A stretch of 64,000 bases of DNA from Pseudomonas sp. PDM16 (GTDB lineage: Bacteria > Pseudomonadota > Gammaproteobacteria > Pseudomonadales > Pseudomonadaceae). The position numbers and the translations under genes are program-made. The stretch covers positions 496,001-560,000 of the forward strand of contig NZ_JACVAM010000001.1 in the NCBI RefSeq assembly GCF_014851865.1. The letters run 5' to 3'. This document shows, piece by piece, positions 9,483 through 20,611 of this stretch (positions are counted from its first letter, which is position 1; every line of letters starts with the position of its first letter). Below the pieces are notes generated by a model. It saw nothing but the letters and a program-made list of their open reading frames with translations, searched no databases and was not told the origin of the DNA.

Positions 9483-9557
9483 CGGGTCGGCAGTGAGCCG
9501 ACCCGAATGTGAACGAGCCAGCAGGCAACCCACCCTGGGCGGGTTGCCTGCTGGCTC
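9483..9557. repeat. Two tandem perfect hairpins after cytochrome c551
   Basis: Hairpin 1 is a 9-bp perfect stem (CGGGTCGGC / GCCGACCCG) at 9483-9505 with a 5-base loop. Hairpin 2 is a 17-bp perfect stem with arms at 9515-9531 and 9541-9557 around a 9-base loop. Neither is followed by a T-run on either strand, so they are not standard intrinsic terminators. They may protect the 3' end of the short c551 mRNA or block readthrough into nosR. Twin hairpins also follow nosZ. Confidence 0.7.
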
Positions 9558-9603
9558 TGGAAACGAACGCGAAAACCAAGAGTCAGGCTCATCGCCCGCC
9601 AAC

Positions 9604-9617
9604 TTGATTCTGGTCAA
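9604..9617 (+). promoter_or_regulatory. ANR/Dnr-type box of the nosR promoter
   Basis: The sequence TTGATTCTGGTCAA matches the FNR/ANR/Dnr consensus. A class II position puts the nosR transcript start near 9652. That falls downstream of the first in-frame ATG (9645) and upstream of the ATG at 9681, which supports 9681 as the nosR start. Confidence 0.85.
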
Positions 9618-9680
9618 GGAGACTGGCGCGGCAGCATACCTACCATGCACTCAAATAGAGCAGTGGATGTAGGTTGCCTG

Positions 9681-11852
9681 ATGAAGCCCCTCTCTTCTGT
9701 CGCCAGTGCGTTGCGCACCTGGGGACAAAGTCTCGTCGTTCTGCTGGCCCTGATGGCGGCCATGTTGCCCGCTCAGGCCAAGGACTACGACGTCGAACGG
9801 CAGCGCATCGAGCAGGTGTTCCCCACCGTCGAGCACATCTCCGAGCCCGAAGGTCAGTACCAGGTCCGTACCCTGCGCCAGGGTGACGAGATCCTCGGCT
9901 ACGCGTTCCAGAGCATCAACGTCACCGAAATCCCTGCCTACTCCGGCAAGCCGATCAACATGCTGGTGCTGCTCGATCCGCAAGGCGTGATTCGCGACGC
10001 CTACATGCTCGAACACCACGAGCCGATCGTGCTGATCGGTATTCCCGAACAGAAGATCCACGACTTCAACGCCCACTACAGTGGCATCAAGGCCAGCCAG
10101 CGCGTGGTCGTCGGGCGTTCGAACGACCCCAACGCGGTCACCGTGGACGCGGTCACCGGCGCCACCGTGACGGTCATGGTGATCAACGAGATCATCATGC
10201 GCGTGGCGCACACGGTGGCGGTCGACCTGGGCCTGATCGACGCAGGTGCCAACATGCGTCCGCGCCCGTCACGGGTGCGCGAGGAGGTGTTCCACCCAGC
10301 GGACTGGAACGAGCTGACCGGCAACGGCGCGATCCGCCGCCTGCACCTGACCCGTGGCCAGGTCGACGATGCCTTCAAGGGCACCGCGGCAGAAGGCGTC
10401 GATATCGCCCCAGCGGAGCAGCGTGATGAAACCTTCATCGATCTGTACGTCGCACCGCTGAACCCACCGACCATCGGCCGCAACCTGCTCGGCGAGCATC
10501 AGTACGCGGACTTCATGGCCAGCCTCAAGCCGGGCGAGCAAGCCTTTGCCGTCCTGGGCAACGGCCTGTACTCGTTCAAGGGTTCAGGCTACGTGCGTGG
10601 CGGCATCTTCGATCGGGTGCAACTGCGCCAGTTCGGTGATGTGATCAGCTTCCGCGACCTCGACTTCATTCGCCTCTCGGATGTCTACGCCGAGGGCATG
10701 CCCACCTTCTTCGAGATGGCTATCTTCATCGCCCGCAAGCAGCACGCCTTCGACGCCGGCTCGCCGTGGCACCTCGAGTTGCTGGTGCGCCGCCAGACGG
10801 GCCCGGTCGAGGGCATCTTCACCAGCTTCGAGCTGCCGTACCAGATTCCCGAGGACTACATCGAGCGACCGCAGCCGACTGCAGCAGAGCTGGCCGCCAT
10901 CGAGGAGGCCAACCGGCCGCTGTGGGTCAATATCTGGTACCAGAAGAGCTTCCAGATCGGCGTGCTGCTGGCGGCACTCGGCCTGCTCACGGTGATCCTG
11001 TTCCTGCAGGACAGCTTCGCCCGCAAGCCGCAGTTCCTGCATTGGCTACGCCGTGGCTACCTGCTGTTCACCGTGTTCTTCATCGGCTGGTACGCGCTGG
11101 GCCAGTTGTCGGTGGTCAACGTGCTGACCTTCGTCCACGCGGTGTTCCAGGACTTCCGCTGGGAGCTGTTCCTCACCGACCCGATCATCTTCGTGCTCTG
11201 GGTATTCACCGCCGCCAGCATCCTGCTCTGGGGCCGCGGTGTGTTCTGCGGCTGGCTGTGCCCGTTCGGTGCGCTGCAGGAGCTGCTCAACGAGCTGGCA
11301 CGCAAGATCAAGATTCCCCAGTACGAACTGCCCTTCGCCGTGCACGAGCGGCTGTGGGCGATCAAGTACATCATCCTGCTGGCCCTGTTCGGCCTCTCGC
11401 TCGAATCGATGATGCTCGCCGAGAAGGCCGCCGAGGTGGAGCCGTTCAAGACCGCCATCACCCTGAAGTTCGACCGCCAGTGGTGGTTCGTCCTCTACGT
11501 GGTGGTGCTGCTGGTGGTCAACCTGTTCACCCGCAAGGTCTATTGCCGCTACATCTGCCCGCTCGGCGCCGCCCTGGCGATCCCCAGCAAGTTCCGCCTG
11601 TTCGACTGGCTCAAGCGCCGCAAGGAATGCGGCAACCCCTGCCAGCTCTGCGCGGTGGAGTGCGAGATCCAGGCGATCCACCCGGACGGGCGAATCAACG
11701 GCAACGAGTGCCACTACTGCCTCGACTGCCAGATGACCTACCACAACGACGCCAAGTGCCCGCCGCTGATCAACAAGCGCAAGAAGCGCAACAAGCAGGC
11801 GCCTGCGCCCGAGCCGCAGCTGATCCCCGCCGTCGAGGTGAACGAGACCTGA
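9681..11852 (+). CDS. nosR: NosR, membrane flavo-iron-sulfur protein for N2O reduction
   Basis: The 723-residue protein is needed for nosZ expression and for electron flow to N2O reductase. It has a signal/anchor (residues 1-33), a periplasmic FMN-binding domain with the covalent-flavin motif T159-G-A-T162, a membrane core from about residue 430 with two CxxxCP motifs (CGWLCP and CRYICP), and a C-terminal cytoplasmic region with two ferredoxin-type Cys clusters (starting CGNPCQLC and CHYCLDC). Length equals the usual 720-odd. ATG 9681 is preferred over 9645 because of the promoter geometry. It heads nosRZDFYL-tatE. Confidence 0.97.
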   Translation: MKPLSSVASALRTWGQSLVVLLALMAAMLPAQAKDYDVERQRIEQVFPTVEHISEPEGQYQVRTLRQGDEILGYAFQSINVTEIPAYSGKPINMLVLLDPQGVIRDAYMLEHHEPIVLIGIPEQKIHDFNAHYSGIKASQRVVVGRSNDPNAVTVDAVTGATVTVMVINEIIMRVAHTVAVDLGLIDAGANMRPRPSRVREEVFHPADWNELTGNGAIRRLHLTRGQVDDAFKGTAAEGVDIAPAEQRDETFIDLYVAPLNPPTIGRNLLGEHQYADFMASLKPGEQAFAVLGNGLYSFKGSGYVRGGIFDRVQLRQFGDVISFRDLDFIRLSDVYAEGMPTFFEMAIFIARKQHAFDAGSPWHLELLVRRQTGPVEGIFTSFELPYQIPEDYIERPQPTAAELAAIEEANRPLWVNIWYQKSFQIGVLLAALGLLTVILFLQDSFARKPQFLHWLRRGYLLFTVFFIGWYALGQLSVVNVLTFVHAVFQDFRWELFLTDPIIFVLWVFTAASILLWGRGVFCGWLCPFGALQELLNELARKIKIPQYELPFAVHERLWAIKYIILLALFGLSLESMMLAEKAAEVEPFKTAITLKFDRQWWFVLYVVVLLVVNLFTRKVYCRYICPLGAALAIPSKFRLFDWLKRRKECGNPCQLCAVECEIQAIHPDGRINGNECHYCLDCQMTYHNDAKCPPLINKRKKRNKQAPAPEPQLIPAVEVNET

Positions 11853-11910
11853 GCCGAGAGCCGAACGCGGCATCGGAAAGGCGTGTTTTTCCCCAATAGG
11901 AGCAATCCCC

Positions 11911-13815
11911 ATGAACGACAACAAATCGGATAAGGATGACAAGGCCGGCCTGAGCAGGCGCGGTTTCCTCGGCGCCAGTGCGGTTACCGGCGCAGCCGTG
12001 GCGGCAACCGCCCTGGCCGGCAGCGTGATGACCCGCGAAAGCTGGGCCGCGGCAGCCAAGGACTCGCAGCTGAAGGTTCATGTCGCACCAGGTGAGCTGG
12101 ACGAGTACTACGGCTTCTGGAGCGGTGGTCACCAGGGCGAAGTGCGCGTGCTGGGCGTGCCGTCGATGCGTGAGCTGATGCGCATCCCGGTGTTCAACGT
12201 CGACTCGGCCACCGGCTGGGGCCTGACCAACGAGAGCAAGCACATCCTCGGCGAGAGCGCGAAGTTCCTCAACGGCGACTGCCACCACCCGCATATCTCG
12301 ATGACCGACGGCAAGTACGACGGCAAGTACCTGTTCATCAACGACAAGGCCAACAGCCGTGTCGCGCGCATCCGCCTGGACATCATGAAGTGCGACAAGA
12401 TCACCACCATTCCCAACGTCCAGGCCATCCACGGCCTGCGCCTGCAGAAGGTGCCGCACACCAAGTATGTGTTCTGCAATGCCGAGTTCATCATCCCGCA
12501 TCCCAATGACGGCAAGGTCTTCGACCTCGAGGACGAGAACAGCTTCACCATGTACAACGCGGTGGATGCCGAGACCATGGAGGTGGCCTTCCAGGTCATC
12601 GTCGATGGCAACCTCGACAACACCGACATGGACTACACCGGCCGCTTCACGGCCGCCACCTGCTACAACTCGGAGAAGGCCTTCGACCTCGGCGGCATGA
12701 TGCGCAACGAGCGCGACTGGGTCGTGGTCTTCGACATTCCGGCGGTGGAGAAGGAGATCAAGGCCGGGCGCTTCATCACCCTCGGCGACTCCAAAGTGCC
12801 AGTGGTCGACGGGCGCAAGAAGGACGGCAAGGACAGCGCGGTCACCCGCTACATCCCGGTGCCGAAGAACCCGCACGGCCTCAACACCTCCCACGACGGC
12901 AAGTACTTCATCGCCAACGGCAAACTGTCGCCGACCTGCTCGATGATCGCCATCGACATGCTGCCCGACCTGTTCGCCGGCAAGCTGCAAGACCCGCGTG
13001 ACGTGGTGGTTGGCGAACCGGAGCTGGGCCTCGGCCCGCTGCACACCACCTTCGACGGCCGCGGCAACGCCTACACCACGCTGTTCATCGACAGCCAGGT
13101 GGTCAAGTGGAACATCGAGGAAGCCCGTCGCGCCTACAAGGGCGAGAAGGTCAACTACATCAAGCAGAAGCTCGACGTGCACTACCAGCCAGGCCACCTG
13201 CACGCCTCGCTGTGTGAAACCAGCGAAGCCGACGGCAAGTGGCTGGTGGCGCTGTCCAAGTTCTCCAAGGACCGCTTCCTACCGACCGGCCCGCTGCACC
13301 CGGAAAACGACCAGCTGATCGACATCTCCGGCGATGTGATGAAGCTGGTGCACGACGGCCCGACCTTCGCCGAGCCGCACGACTGCATCATGGCCCGCCG
13401 CGACCAGATCAAGACCCGCAAGATCTGGGATCGCAACGACCCGTTCTTCGCCCCGACCGTGGCCATGGCCAAGAAAGACGGCATCAAGCTGGAGGAAGAC
13501 AACAAGGTCATCCGTGAAGGCAACAAGGTCCGCGTGTACATGACCTCCATGGCACCGGCCTACGGCCTGACCGAGTTCAAGGTGAAACAGGGCGATGAAG
13601 TCACCGTGGTGATCACCAACATGGACCAGATCGAAGACGTTTCCCACGGCTTCGTCATGGTCAACCACGGGGTGAGCATGGAAATCAGCCCGCAGCAGAC
13701 CTCGTCGATCACCTTCGTGGCCGACAAGCCGGGGCTGCATTGGTACTACTGCAGCTGGTTCTGCCACGCGCTGCACATGGAAATGGTCGGCCGCATGATG
13801 GTCGAGCCGGCATAA
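11911..13815 (+). CDS. nosZ: Nitrous oxide reductase NosZ, clade I (Tat-exported)
   Basis: The 634-residue precursor reduces N2O to N2 in the periplasm. The twin-arginine signal SRRGFLGA (R16-R17) marks it as a clade I, Tat-exported enzyme. The seven-bladed propeller holds the CuZ histidines, beginning with DCHHPH (H125, H126). The C-terminal cupredoxin carries CuA: C614, C618, H622 and M625 in the last 27 residues. An AGGAG site lies nine bases before the ATG, 58 bp after nosR. Two strong hairpins follow the stop codon. Confidence 0.98.
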   Translation: MNDNKSDKDDKAGLSRRGFLGASAVTGAAVAATALAGSVMTRESWAAAAKDSQLKVHVAPGELDEYYGFWSGGHQGEVRVLGVPSMRELMRIPVFNVDSATGWGLTNESKHILGESAKFLNGDCHHPHISMTDGKYDGKYLFINDKANSRVARIRLDIMKCDKITTIPNVQAIHGLRLQKVPHTKYVFCNAEFIIPHPNDGKVFDLEDENSFTMYNAVDAETMEVAFQVIVDGNLDNTDMDYTGRFTAATCYNSEKAFDLGGMMRNERDWVVVFDIPAVEKEIKAGRFITLGDSKVPVVDGRKKDGKDSAVTRYIPVPKNPHGLNTSHDGKYFIANGKLSPTCSMIAIDMLPDLFAGKLQDPRDVVVGEPELGLGPLHTTFDGRGNAYTTLFIDSQVVKWNIEEARRAYKGEKVNYIKQKLDVHYQPGHLHASLCETSEADGKWLVALSKFSKDRFLPTGPLHPENDQLIDISGDVMKLVHDGPTFAEPHDCIMARRDQIKTRKIWDRNDPFFAPTVAMAKKDGIKLEEDNKVIREGNKVRVYMTSMAPAYGLTEFKVKQGDEVTVVITNMDQIEDVSHGFVMVNHGVSMEISPQQTSSITFVADKPGLHWYYCSWFCHALHMEMVGRMMVEPA

Positions 13816-13821
13816 AGCCAA

Positions 13822-13887
13822 GCGCCCGGCACATTGCCGGGCGCGCACTGCACCTGGCGGCGGGCGGTTGGAAACGTCCCGCCGCCA
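13822..13887 (+). repeat. Two tandem hairpins between nosZ and nosD
   Basis: Hairpin 1 (13822-13844) is a 9-bp perfect GC stem (GCGCCCGGC / GCCGGGCGC) beginning 7 bases after the nosZ stop. Hairpin 2 (13855-13887) has a 10-bp perfect stem (TGGCGGCGGG / CCCGCCGCCA) around 13 bases. No T-run follows either. They could stabilise nosZ mRNA or attenuate transcription into nosDFY, giving more enzyme than maturation factors. Function is inferred. Confidence 0.65.
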
Positions 13888-13923
13888 ACCCACCCAATCT
13901 GGACGCTGAAGAAGGTAACTGCC

Positions 13924-15234
13924 GTGCCCGGATCTCAGGGTATTCAAGGATTTCCAGCCTGGGTGCTGTGTGCACTCACGCTGTGCAGCTGGAGCGCCCA
14001 GGCGGCGCTGCAGCCCATCTCGGCCCTGCCGCTACAGGCGCAGGGCGAGAACCTCTGGTTGCTGCCGGCCGGCGAATACCGCGGGCAGTTCCACATCGAC
14101 CAACCCATGCATCTGCGTTGCGCCGCCGGAGCGGTGCTGCAGGCCGAGGGACAAGGCAGCGCACTGACCATCGAGGCCAGCGACGTCACTGTCGAGGGCT
14201 GCACCCTTCTCGATTGGGGCCGCGACCTCACCGCCATGGACGCCGGCATCCATATCGGCCGTGCCGCCAGCAACGCGGTGGTGCGTGATAACCATCTGCG
14301 GGGCCCGGGTTTCGGTCTCTGGGCCGATCGCAGCCAAGACGTCAGCCTGATCGGCAACCACATTGAGGGCGACCCGAGCATTCGCTCCCAGGATCGCGGT
14401 AACGGCATTCACCTGTTCGCCGTGCGTGGTGCACGGGTGATCGGCAACCAGGTGCGCAACACCCGCGACGGGATCTACATCGACACCTCCCACGGCAACC
14501 ACCTGGAAGGCAATGTCCTCGAAGACCTGCGCTACGGCGTGCACTACATGTTCGCCAACGACAACCGCGTGATCGGCAACGTCACCCGGCGCACCCGCAC
14601 CGGCTTCGCCCTGATGCAGAGCCGCAAGCTGACCGTGATCGGCAACCGCTCCGAGCAGGATCGCAACTACGGCATGCTGATGAACTACATCACCTACTCG
14701 ACCATTCGCGACAACTTCGTCAGCGATGTGCAGCCCGGCGACACCGGTGGCGACAGCATGATCACCGGCGACGAGGGCAAGGCGCTGTTCATCTACAACT
14801 CGTTGTTCAACACCATTGAGCACAACCACTTCGAGCGCAGCTCACTGGGCATCCACCTGACCGCTGGCTCGGAGGACAACCGCATCTCCGGCAACGCCTT
14901 CATCGGCAACCAGCAACAGGTCAAGTACGTCGCCACCCGCACCCAGGAATGGTCGGTCGATGGCCGCGGCAACTACTGGAGCGACTACCTGGGCTGGGAC
15001 CGCAATGACGACGGCCTCGGTGATGTCGCCTACGAGCCCAACGACAACGTCGACCGCCTGTTGTGGATGTACCCGCAGGTGCGCCTGCTGATGAACAGCC
15101 CGAGCATCGAAGTACTGCGCTGGGTGCAGCGCGCCTTCCCGGTGGTCAAGTCACCCGGCGTGCAGGACAGCCACCCGCTGATGCGCCTGCCAACCGAACA
15201 TCTGTTGACCATCGGCCAGGAGCCAAGCCAATGA
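13924..15234 (+). CDS. nosD: NosD, periplasmic copper-maturation protein for NosZ
   Basis: The 436-residue product is a secreted right-handed parallel beta-helix (CASH/NosD repeats) that acts with the ABC transporter NosFY in building the CuZ site of NosZ. The repeats read IGNxI / GNRS / DNxF turns from about residue 80 to 370. A signal peptide ends near SAQA (residue about 28). I chose GTG 13924 because GAAGG lies about eight bases upstream and the length then matches the family. The longer ATG-initiated frame starts inside the intercistronic hairpins. It overlaps nosF by ATGA. Confidence 0.94.
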   Translation: MPGSQGIQGFPAWVLCALTLCSWSAQAALQPISALPLQAQGENLWLLPAGEYRGQFHIDQPMHLRCAAGAVLQAEGQGSALTIEASDVTVEGCTLLDWGRDLTAMDAGIHIGRAASNAVVRDNHLRGPGFGLWADRSQDVSLIGNHIEGDPSIRSQDRGNGIHLFAVRGARVIGNQVRNTRDGIYIDTSHGNHLEGNVLEDLRYGVHYMFANDNRVIGNVTRRTRTGFALMQSRKLTVIGNRSEQDRNYGMLMNYITYSTIRDNFVSDVQPGDTGGDSMITGDEGKALFIYNSLFNTIEHNHFERSSLGIHLTAGSEDNRISGNAFIGNQQQVKYVATRTQEWSVDGRGNYWSDYLGWDRNDDGLGDVAYEPNDNVDRLLWMYPQVRLLMNSPSIEVLRWVQRAFPVVKSPGVQDSHPLMRLPTEHLLTIGQEPSQ

Positions 15235-16157
15235 ACGCCGTCGAAATCCAGGGCGTCAGCCAGCGTTACGGCAGCATGACCGTGCTGCACGACCTGCATC
15301 TGAACCTCGGTGCGGGCGAGGTGCTGGGGCTGTTCGGCCACAACGGCGCCGGCAAGACCACCAGCATGAAGCTGATCCTCGGCCTGCTCGCCCCCAGCGA
15401 AGGTCAGGTGCGGGTGCTCGGCCACGCCCCGAACGATCCCCAGGTGCGCCGCCAGCTCGGTTACCTGCCTGAGAACGTCATCTTTTATCCGCAATTGAGC
15501 GGCCGCGAGACGCTACGCCACTTCGCCCGCCTCAAGGGCGCAGCCGCGAGCCAGGTGGACGAACTGCTGGAGCAGGTCGGCCTGGCCCATGCTGCCGAGC
15601 GGCGGTTGAAGACCTACTCCAAGGGCATGCGCCAGCGCCTCGGCCTGGCCCAGGCACTGCTCGGCGAGCCGCGCCTGTTGCTGCTCGACGAGCCCACGGT
15701 GGGCCTCGACCCCATCGCCACCCAGGACCTCTATCAGCTGATCGACCGCCTGCGCCAGGGCGGCACCAGCATCATCCTCTGCTCGCACGTACTGCCCGGT
15801 GTCGAAGCCCATATCAACCGCGCGGCGATCCTCGCCAAGGGGCGCCTGCAGGCCACCGGCACGCTCGCCGAGCTGCGTAGCGAAGCCGGCCTGCCGGTGC
15901 GCATTCGCGCCAGCGGTATCAGTACCCGAGAGCAGTGGCTGCAGCGCTGGAGCGCGGCCGGGCACAACACCCGCAGCTGCGGCGAACGCAGCATCGAAGT
16001 GGAAGCGGTCAATGGCCACAAGCTGCCGTTGCTGCGTCAGCTGCTCGGTGAGGATTCGCCGGAAGACATCGAGATCCACCAGCCTTCGCTGGAGGATCTC
16101 TACCGCTACTACATGGAACGCGCCAGCGATGTGCCGGCGCAGGAGAGGCGAGCATGA
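15231..16157 (+). CDS. nosF: NosF, ABC transporter ATPase for NosZ maturation
   Basis: The 308-residue ATPase partners the membrane protein NosY. It has Walker [10 protein letters not shown] (residues 36-44), the signature region YSKGMRQR (129-136), Walker B LLLLDE (149-154) and a C-terminal extension that is family-typical. The NosFY-NosD complex is thought to move a sulfur species or otherwise support CuZ assembly. The start ATG overlaps the nosD stop as ATGA, and its own stop overlaps nosY the same way. The three proteins are thus translationally coupled. Confidence 0.95.
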   Translation: MNAVEIQGVSQRYGSMTVLHDLHLNLGAGEVLGLFGHNGAGKTTSMKLILGLLAPSEGQVRVLGHAPNDPQVRRQLGYLPENVIFYPQLSGRETLRHFARLKGAAASQVDELLEQVGLAHAAERRLKTYSKGMRQRLGLAQALLGEPRLLLLDEPTVGLDPIATQDLYQLIDRLRQGGTSIILCSHVLPGVEAHINRAAILAKGRLQATGTLAELRSEAGLPVRIRASGISTREQWLQRWSAAGHNTRSCGERSIEVEAVNGHKLPLLRQLLGEDSPEDIEIHQPSLEDLYRYYMERASDVPAQERRA

Positions 16158-16978
16158 GCCAGGTGTGGAACATCGCCCGCAAGGAGCTCAGTGACGGTCT
16201 GCGCAACCGCTGGTTGCTGGCCATCAGTCTGCTGTTCGCCATCCTCGCGGTCGGCATCGCCTGGCTGGGCGCCGCCGCATCCGGCCAGCTGGGATTCACC
16301 TCGATCCCGGCCACCATCGCCAGCCTGGCCAGCCTGGCCACCTTCCTCATGCCGCTGATCGCGCTGCTGCTCGCCTATGACGCCATCGTCGGTGAGGACG
16401 AAAGCGGCACGCTGATGCTGTTGCTGACCTACCCACTGGGGCGCGGGCAGATCCTCCTGGGCAAGTTCGTCGGCCACGGGCTGATCCTCGCCCTGGCGGT
16501 GCTGCTCGGCTTCGGTTGCGCTGCGCTGGCCATCGCCCTGCTGGTCGACGATATCGAGCTGGGCATGCTGGCCTGGGCCTTCGGCCGCTTCATGCTGTCT
16601 TCCACGCTGCTCGGCTGGGTGTTCCTGGCGCTGGCCTATGTGCTCAGCGGCAAGGTCAGCGAGAAAACCAGCGCCGCCGGCCTGGCGTTGGGCGTGTGGT
16701 TCCTCTTCGTACTGGTCTTCGACCTGGTGCTGCTGGCGCTGCTGGTGTTCAGCGAAGGCCAGTTCAACCCCGAGCTGCTGCCCTGGTTGCTGCTGCTCAA
16801 CCCCACCGACATCTACCGGCTGATCAACCTGGCGGGCTTCGAAGGCAGCGCCATGGGCGTCCTGGCGCTGGGCAGCGATCTGCCCGTGCCCGGCGCGGTG
16901 CTGTGGCTGTGCCTGCTGGGCTGGGCCGCAGCGCTGCTGCTGCTGGCCTATGCGGTGTTCCGCCGGCGCCCCACCTGA
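16154..16978 (+). CDS. nosY: NosY, ABC transporter permease for NosZ maturation
   Basis: The 274-residue integral membrane protein has six predicted helices and belongs to the ABC-2-like permease family. The first cytoplasmic segment [14 protein letters not shown] is characteristic of NosY. A conserved [12 protein letters not shown] motif follows helix 2. It pairs with NosF and contacts NosD and NosL in NosZ copper-centre assembly. The ATG overlaps the nosF stop (ATGA). nosL follows after 27 bp. Confidence 0.94.
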   Translation: MSQVWNIARKELSDGLRNRWLLAISLLFAILAVGIAWLGAAASGQLGFTSIPATIASLASLATFLMPLIALLLAYDAIVGEDESGTLMLLLTYPLGRGQILLGKFVGHGLILALAVLLGFGCAALAIALLVDDIELGMLAWAFGRFMLSSTLLGWVFLALAYVLSGKVSEKTSAAGLALGVWFLFVLVFDLVLLALLVFSEGQFNPELLPWLLLLNPTDIYRLINLAGFEGSAMGVLALGSDLPVPGAVLWLCLLGWAAALLLLAYAVFRRRPT

Positions 16979-17005
16979 TTTTCAACGACTCGAGGAATCG
17001 ACCCC

Positions 17006-17578
17006 ATGAATAACCTGTATCGCAGCGGCGCCAAGGCGCTGTTCGCCACTGTCCTCGCCTTCGGCCTGGCCGGCTGCGGAGACGACAAGGAGGCCGTCCA
17101 GCAGACGCTGGAACCGGTGGCCTTCCACGCCAGCGACGAATGTCACGTCTGCGGCATGGTCATCGCCAGTTTCCCCGGCCCCAAGGGCCAGGCCGTGGCA
17201 AAGGAAGGCGTGAAGAAATTCTGCTCCACCGCCGAGCTGCTCGGCTGGTGGCTGCAGCCGGAAAACCGCCTGCTCGACGCCAAGCTGTATGTGCACGACA
17301 TGGGGCGCAGCGTCTGGGAACACCCGGACGATGAGCACCTGATCGATGCCACCACGGCCTACTATGTCGTCGGCACTTCGCTCAAGGGCGCCATGGGTGC
17401 CTCACTGGCCAGCTTCTCCAGCGAACAGCAGGCACAGGACCTGGCTGCCAAGCACGGCGGTCGTGTGCTGCGCTTCACGGATATCGACCAGGTACTGCTG
17501 CAGGAGGCCGCGAGCATGCAACACGGTGGCATGTCCGCACACCAGCCGGCGCATGACAGCGCCCACACCGCTCACTGA
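17006..17578 (+). CDS. nosL: NosL, copper-chaperone lipoprotein
   Basis: The 190-residue product is an outer-membrane lipoprotein that delivers Cu(I) to the NosZ assembly complex. The lipobox is LAGC with the lipidated C24. The copper site is the ECHVCGM motif (C46, C49, M51). The last 20 or so residues are rich in Met and His, ending MSAHQPAHDSAHTAH, a likely extra metal-binding tail that not every NosL has. It follows nosY by 27 bp and precedes tatE by 30 bp. Confidence 0.94.
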   Translation: MNNLYRSGAKALFATVLAFGLAGCGDDKEAVQQTLEPVAFHASDECHVCGMVIASFPGPKGQAVAKEGVKKFCSTAELLGWWLQPENRLLDAKLYVHDMGRSVWEHPDDEHLIDATTAYYVVGTSLKGAMGASLASFSSEQQAQDLAAKHGGRVLRFTDIDQVLLQEAASMQHGGMSAHQPAHDSAHTAH

Positions 17579-17608
17579 CCCGTTGCTCGACACATTGAGG
17601 TACACGAA

Positions 17609-17791
17609 ATGATGGGACTCAGTGCCTGGAAAATCCTGATCATCGTCCTGCTCGTCGTCATGCTGTTCGGCACCAAGCGCCTGCGCCATCTGGGCTCGGA
17701 CCTGGGCGGTGCGATCAACGGCTTCCGCAAGTCGATGCGCGAGGAAGAAGACACCGCTCAGGGAGATGCCCCCAAGCGTGAACTGAAGTAG
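17609..17791 (+). CDS. tatE: TatA/TatE-family protein translocase component
   Basis: The 60-residue protein has the TatA/E signature: a short N-terminal membrane helix (about residues 6-20), the FG hinge at 21-22 ([18 protein letters not shown]), and an amphipathic helix with KSMREEE. Twin-arginine export is required for NosZ, which explains its place at the end of the nos operon, as in P. stutzeri. The short C-terminal tail makes it closer to TatE than to full-length TatA. A strong terminator follows. Confidence 0.92.
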   Translation: MMGLSAWKILIIVLLVVMLFGTKRLRHLGSDLGGAINGFRKSMREEEDTAQGDAPKRELK

Positions 17792-17875
17792 CGGCATCAT
17801 GCTCATCGAGGTCGGGCAGGTTCTGGATGAGCACGCCCTACTTCGCTGAGCCATCGACATGAACCGCATAAAAAC

Positions 17876-17903
17876 GCCCCACCCGCCTTGCCGCGGGTGG
17901 GGC
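17876..17903. terminator. Bidirectional terminator between tatE and nirV
   Basis: An 11-bp perfect stem (GCCCCACCCGC / GCGGGTGGGGC) with a 6-base loop has AAAA on its left and ATTTCTTT on its right. It lies between the convergent tatE and nirV genes and can end both transcripts. Confidence 0.85.
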
Positions 17904-17917
17904 ATTTCTTTCATCAC

Positions 17918-18640
<723 letters not shown>

Positions 18641-18650
18641 CCCCGTGCCC

Positions 18651-19736
18651 TTACTTGGAAGTGATCGGACCGGGGGCCTTGACCTGCTTCATCAGGTCGT
18701 CGTTCCACTCGCCCTCGACCTTGACGTGGCCGGCAGCGCCCAGCTCCATCGCCTCGATCAGGTTGTGGTTGACGTAGGCATACACCCCAGGTTGCTTGAA
18801 GGTGTACAGCGCCGCCCCCGCCGAGCCGCCACGAATGAACCAGGTTTCCAGGTTCTTCTCAGGCGCGTTGTCGAACTTGCCGGTTTCCCAGACCCAGTCG
18901 CCGTGGCCGCCGATCAGGTGTGGGCGGGTGTCGCGGTTGGCCTGGGAATGGATGAACAGCACGGTCTCACCGACCTTGGCCTTCATGGCGTTCTCGCCGG
19001 TCAGTGCACCGACCTTGCCGTTGAACACCACATGGGTCGGGATCAGGGTGCGCATCGCATCGCGCGTGTCCTGGAAGCTGGAGCCGAGGTCCTTGTAGTC
19101 CTTGTACTTGCCGTCCGGACCTTTGGGGATGTACAGGTCGAACTCGCCGATGGTGTAGGCGCGGTCATAGTGCAGCGGCTTGCCTTCCGGGTCCTTCAGG
19201 CCTTCGCGCGGCAGCACCATCAGGGTGCCGCTCATGCCGGCCAGTACGTGCCAGGCGACCATGCCCTCTGGCGCGCAGTGGTAGACGAAGGTCCCGCTGC
19301 GGTCGGCCTTGAAGCGCAGTACCGCCTCCTCACCAGGCGCCACCTGGGTCAGCTTGGCGCCGCCCAGCGCACCAGTGGCAGCGTGGAAGTCGATGTTGTG
19401 CGGCATGGTGTTGGTGGCCGGGTTGACCAGGGTCAGCTCGACGTAGTCACCCTCGTGCACGACCATGGTCGGGCCGGGCATGGAGCCGTCGAAGGTCATC
19501 GCCTGCAGGGTGGTGCCCTGGTTGTCGATGACCATCTTCTTCTCTTCGATGACCATGCGGAACTGCACGACCTTGGGCTTGGCGCTGGTGGCCTGCTCGT
19601 GGGCATGCACCTGCGGCGGGGCGAGCAGGTCGACTTTGACACGCTGCAGGCCGTCGGTAGTGTCCGCCAGCAACGAGGTGCTGGCGCAGCTGAGGGCAAT
19701 GGCACTGGCGATCAACAGCGGTTTGAAAGCATTCAT
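18651..19736 (-). CDS. nirK: Copper-containing nitrite reductase NirK
   Basis: The 361-residue precursor reduces nitrite to NO in the periplasm. Type 1 copper ligands are H113, C154, H163 and M168. Type 2 ligands are H118, H153 and the His in [10 protein letters not shown] near the C terminus. The catalytic Asp (D116, in IDFH) and the second active-site His (GGHGD) are present. A Sec signal peptide ends near residue 24. I chose ATG 19736 with AAGGGAAG upstream. nirV follows after 10 bp. A TTGTT-N4-AACAA operator candidate lies 59 bp upstream, and the NnrR-like gene diverges from here. Confidence 0.97.
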   Translation of the reverse strand: MNAFKPLLIASAIALSCASTSLLADTTDGLQRVKVDLLAPPQVHAHEQATSAKPKVVQFRMVIEEKKMVIDNQGTTLQAMTFDGSMPGPTMVVHEGDYVELTLVNPATNTMPHNIDFHAATGALGGAKLTQVAPGEEAVLRFKADRSGTFVYHCAPEGMVAWHVLAGMSGTLMVLPREGLKDPEGKPLHYDRAYTIGEFDLYIPKGPDGKYKDYKDLGSSFQDTRDAMRTLIPTHVVFNGKVGALTGENAMKAKVGETVLFIHSQANRDTRPHLIGGHGDWVWETGKFDNAPEKNLETWFIRGGSAGAALYTFKQPGVYAYVNHNLIEAMELGAAGHVKVEGEWNDDLMKQVKAPGPITSK

Positions 19737-19795
19737 AGCGTCTTCCCTTGTATGGTTGGCTGGCACCATTGCAAGGCATCGCGACGCCGGCTTCT

Positions 19796-19809
19796 TTGTT
19801 CTGGAACAA
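19796..19809. promoter_or_regulatory. NnrR-type operator candidate of the nirK promoter
   Basis: The perfect palindrome TTGTTCTGGAACAA sits between nirK and the divergent NnrR-like gene. It has the FNR-family layout (5-N4-5) but T in place of A at the fourth base of each half-site. Centred at 19802.5, a class II position predicts a nirK transcript starting near 19761, about 25 bases before the ATG. It differs from the TTGAT boxes of nor, c551 and nos. Confidence 0.75.
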
Positions 19810-19903
19810 ACAAGGGGTGGGCAGCGACAACATACCGCACCAGTACAAGCGACCGGCGCGTTACGATCAGCTCATCTTCTGCGCTGCCCCGATTTGGTGC
19901 CTT

Positions 19904-20611
19904 ATGCCACCCGAGCTCGAGCTGATAGGACGCCTGCCTCTGTTCTCGCCACTGAGCGATAGCGAGCTTGATGACGCGTTGGCGCATGCCCAGGAGTGCC
20001 ACTTCCTCAAGGGCGAGTTCGTTTTCCAGCAGGGCGAAGCCGCCCGCCACTTCTTCTTCCTGCTCAGCGGCCACCTGCAGATTTCGCAGCTGACGCCCGC
20101 GGGCGAGCGCGTGGTCGTACGTTATGTGTGCAGCGGCGAACTGTTCGGCATCGCCCAGGTGTTGGCGATGAGCCACTTCCCGGCATCCGCCGTCGCCGTG
20201 GAGAACAGCTGCGCACTGCGCTGGCCGTCCGCACAGTGGGAGCCGCTGAGCCGGATCTGTACGCACCTGACCGAACACGTGGTGCAGGCCGTCGGAAAGC
20301 GCCTGCAGGACGCGCACCAGCGCATCCGCGAACTGTCCACCGAACGGGTCGAGCAGCGCCTGGCCCATGCACTGCTACGCTTGGCACAGCAGGTCGGGCG
20401 CAGCACCGCCAATGGCGTCAGCATCGATTTTCCGCTGTCGCGCCAGAACCTCGCGGAGATGACCGGCACCACCCTGCACACGGTAAGCCGCGTGCTCAGC
20501 GCCTGGAAGGAGCGCGGGCTGCTTGAACTGGGGCGCGAGCACGTGGCGCTGCTCGACCTGGAAGGCATCGCCCGCTACGCCGAACCACCGGAGACCGACC
20601 ATGCTCAATAA
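19904..20611 (+). CDS. CRP/FNR-family regulator, NnrR-like
   Basis: The 235-residue product has an N-terminal cyclic-nucleotide-type sensor barrel (about residues 10-125), a dimerisation helix and a C-terminal winged helix. There is no N-terminal Cys cluster, so it does not sense oxygen by an Fe-S centre. The recognition helix reads GTTLHTVSR, with His where FNR and Dnr have Glu. This form is known to me from NnrR-type NO-responsive regulators. ATG 19904 is chosen over the longer frame, whose first 52 residues run through the nirK promoter. It diverges from nirK and overlaps dnr by 11 bp. Confidence 0.85.
   Translation: MPPELELIGRLPLFSPLSDSELDDALAHAQECHFLKGEFVFQQGEAARHFFFLLSGHLQISQLTPAGERVVVRYVCSGELFGIAQVLAMSHFPASAVAVENSCALRWPSAQWEPLSRICTHLTEHVVQAVGKRLQDAHQRIRELSTERVEQRLAHALLRLAQQVGRSTANGVSIDFPLSRQNLAEMTGTTLHTVSRVLSAWKERGLLELGREHVALLDLEGIARYAEPPETDHAQ

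Noticed and set aside
9542..9679. GGTTGCCTG at 9542-9550 and 9671-9679 as a direct repeat of an insertion.
   Set aside because: A 9-base match inside a hairpin arm and at the nosR start is likely chance; no element lies between.
9645..9680. ATG 9645 as the nosR start.
   Set aside because: A class II Dnr box at 9604-9617 puts the transcript start near 9652, so this ATG would be untranscribed; ATG 9681 fits.
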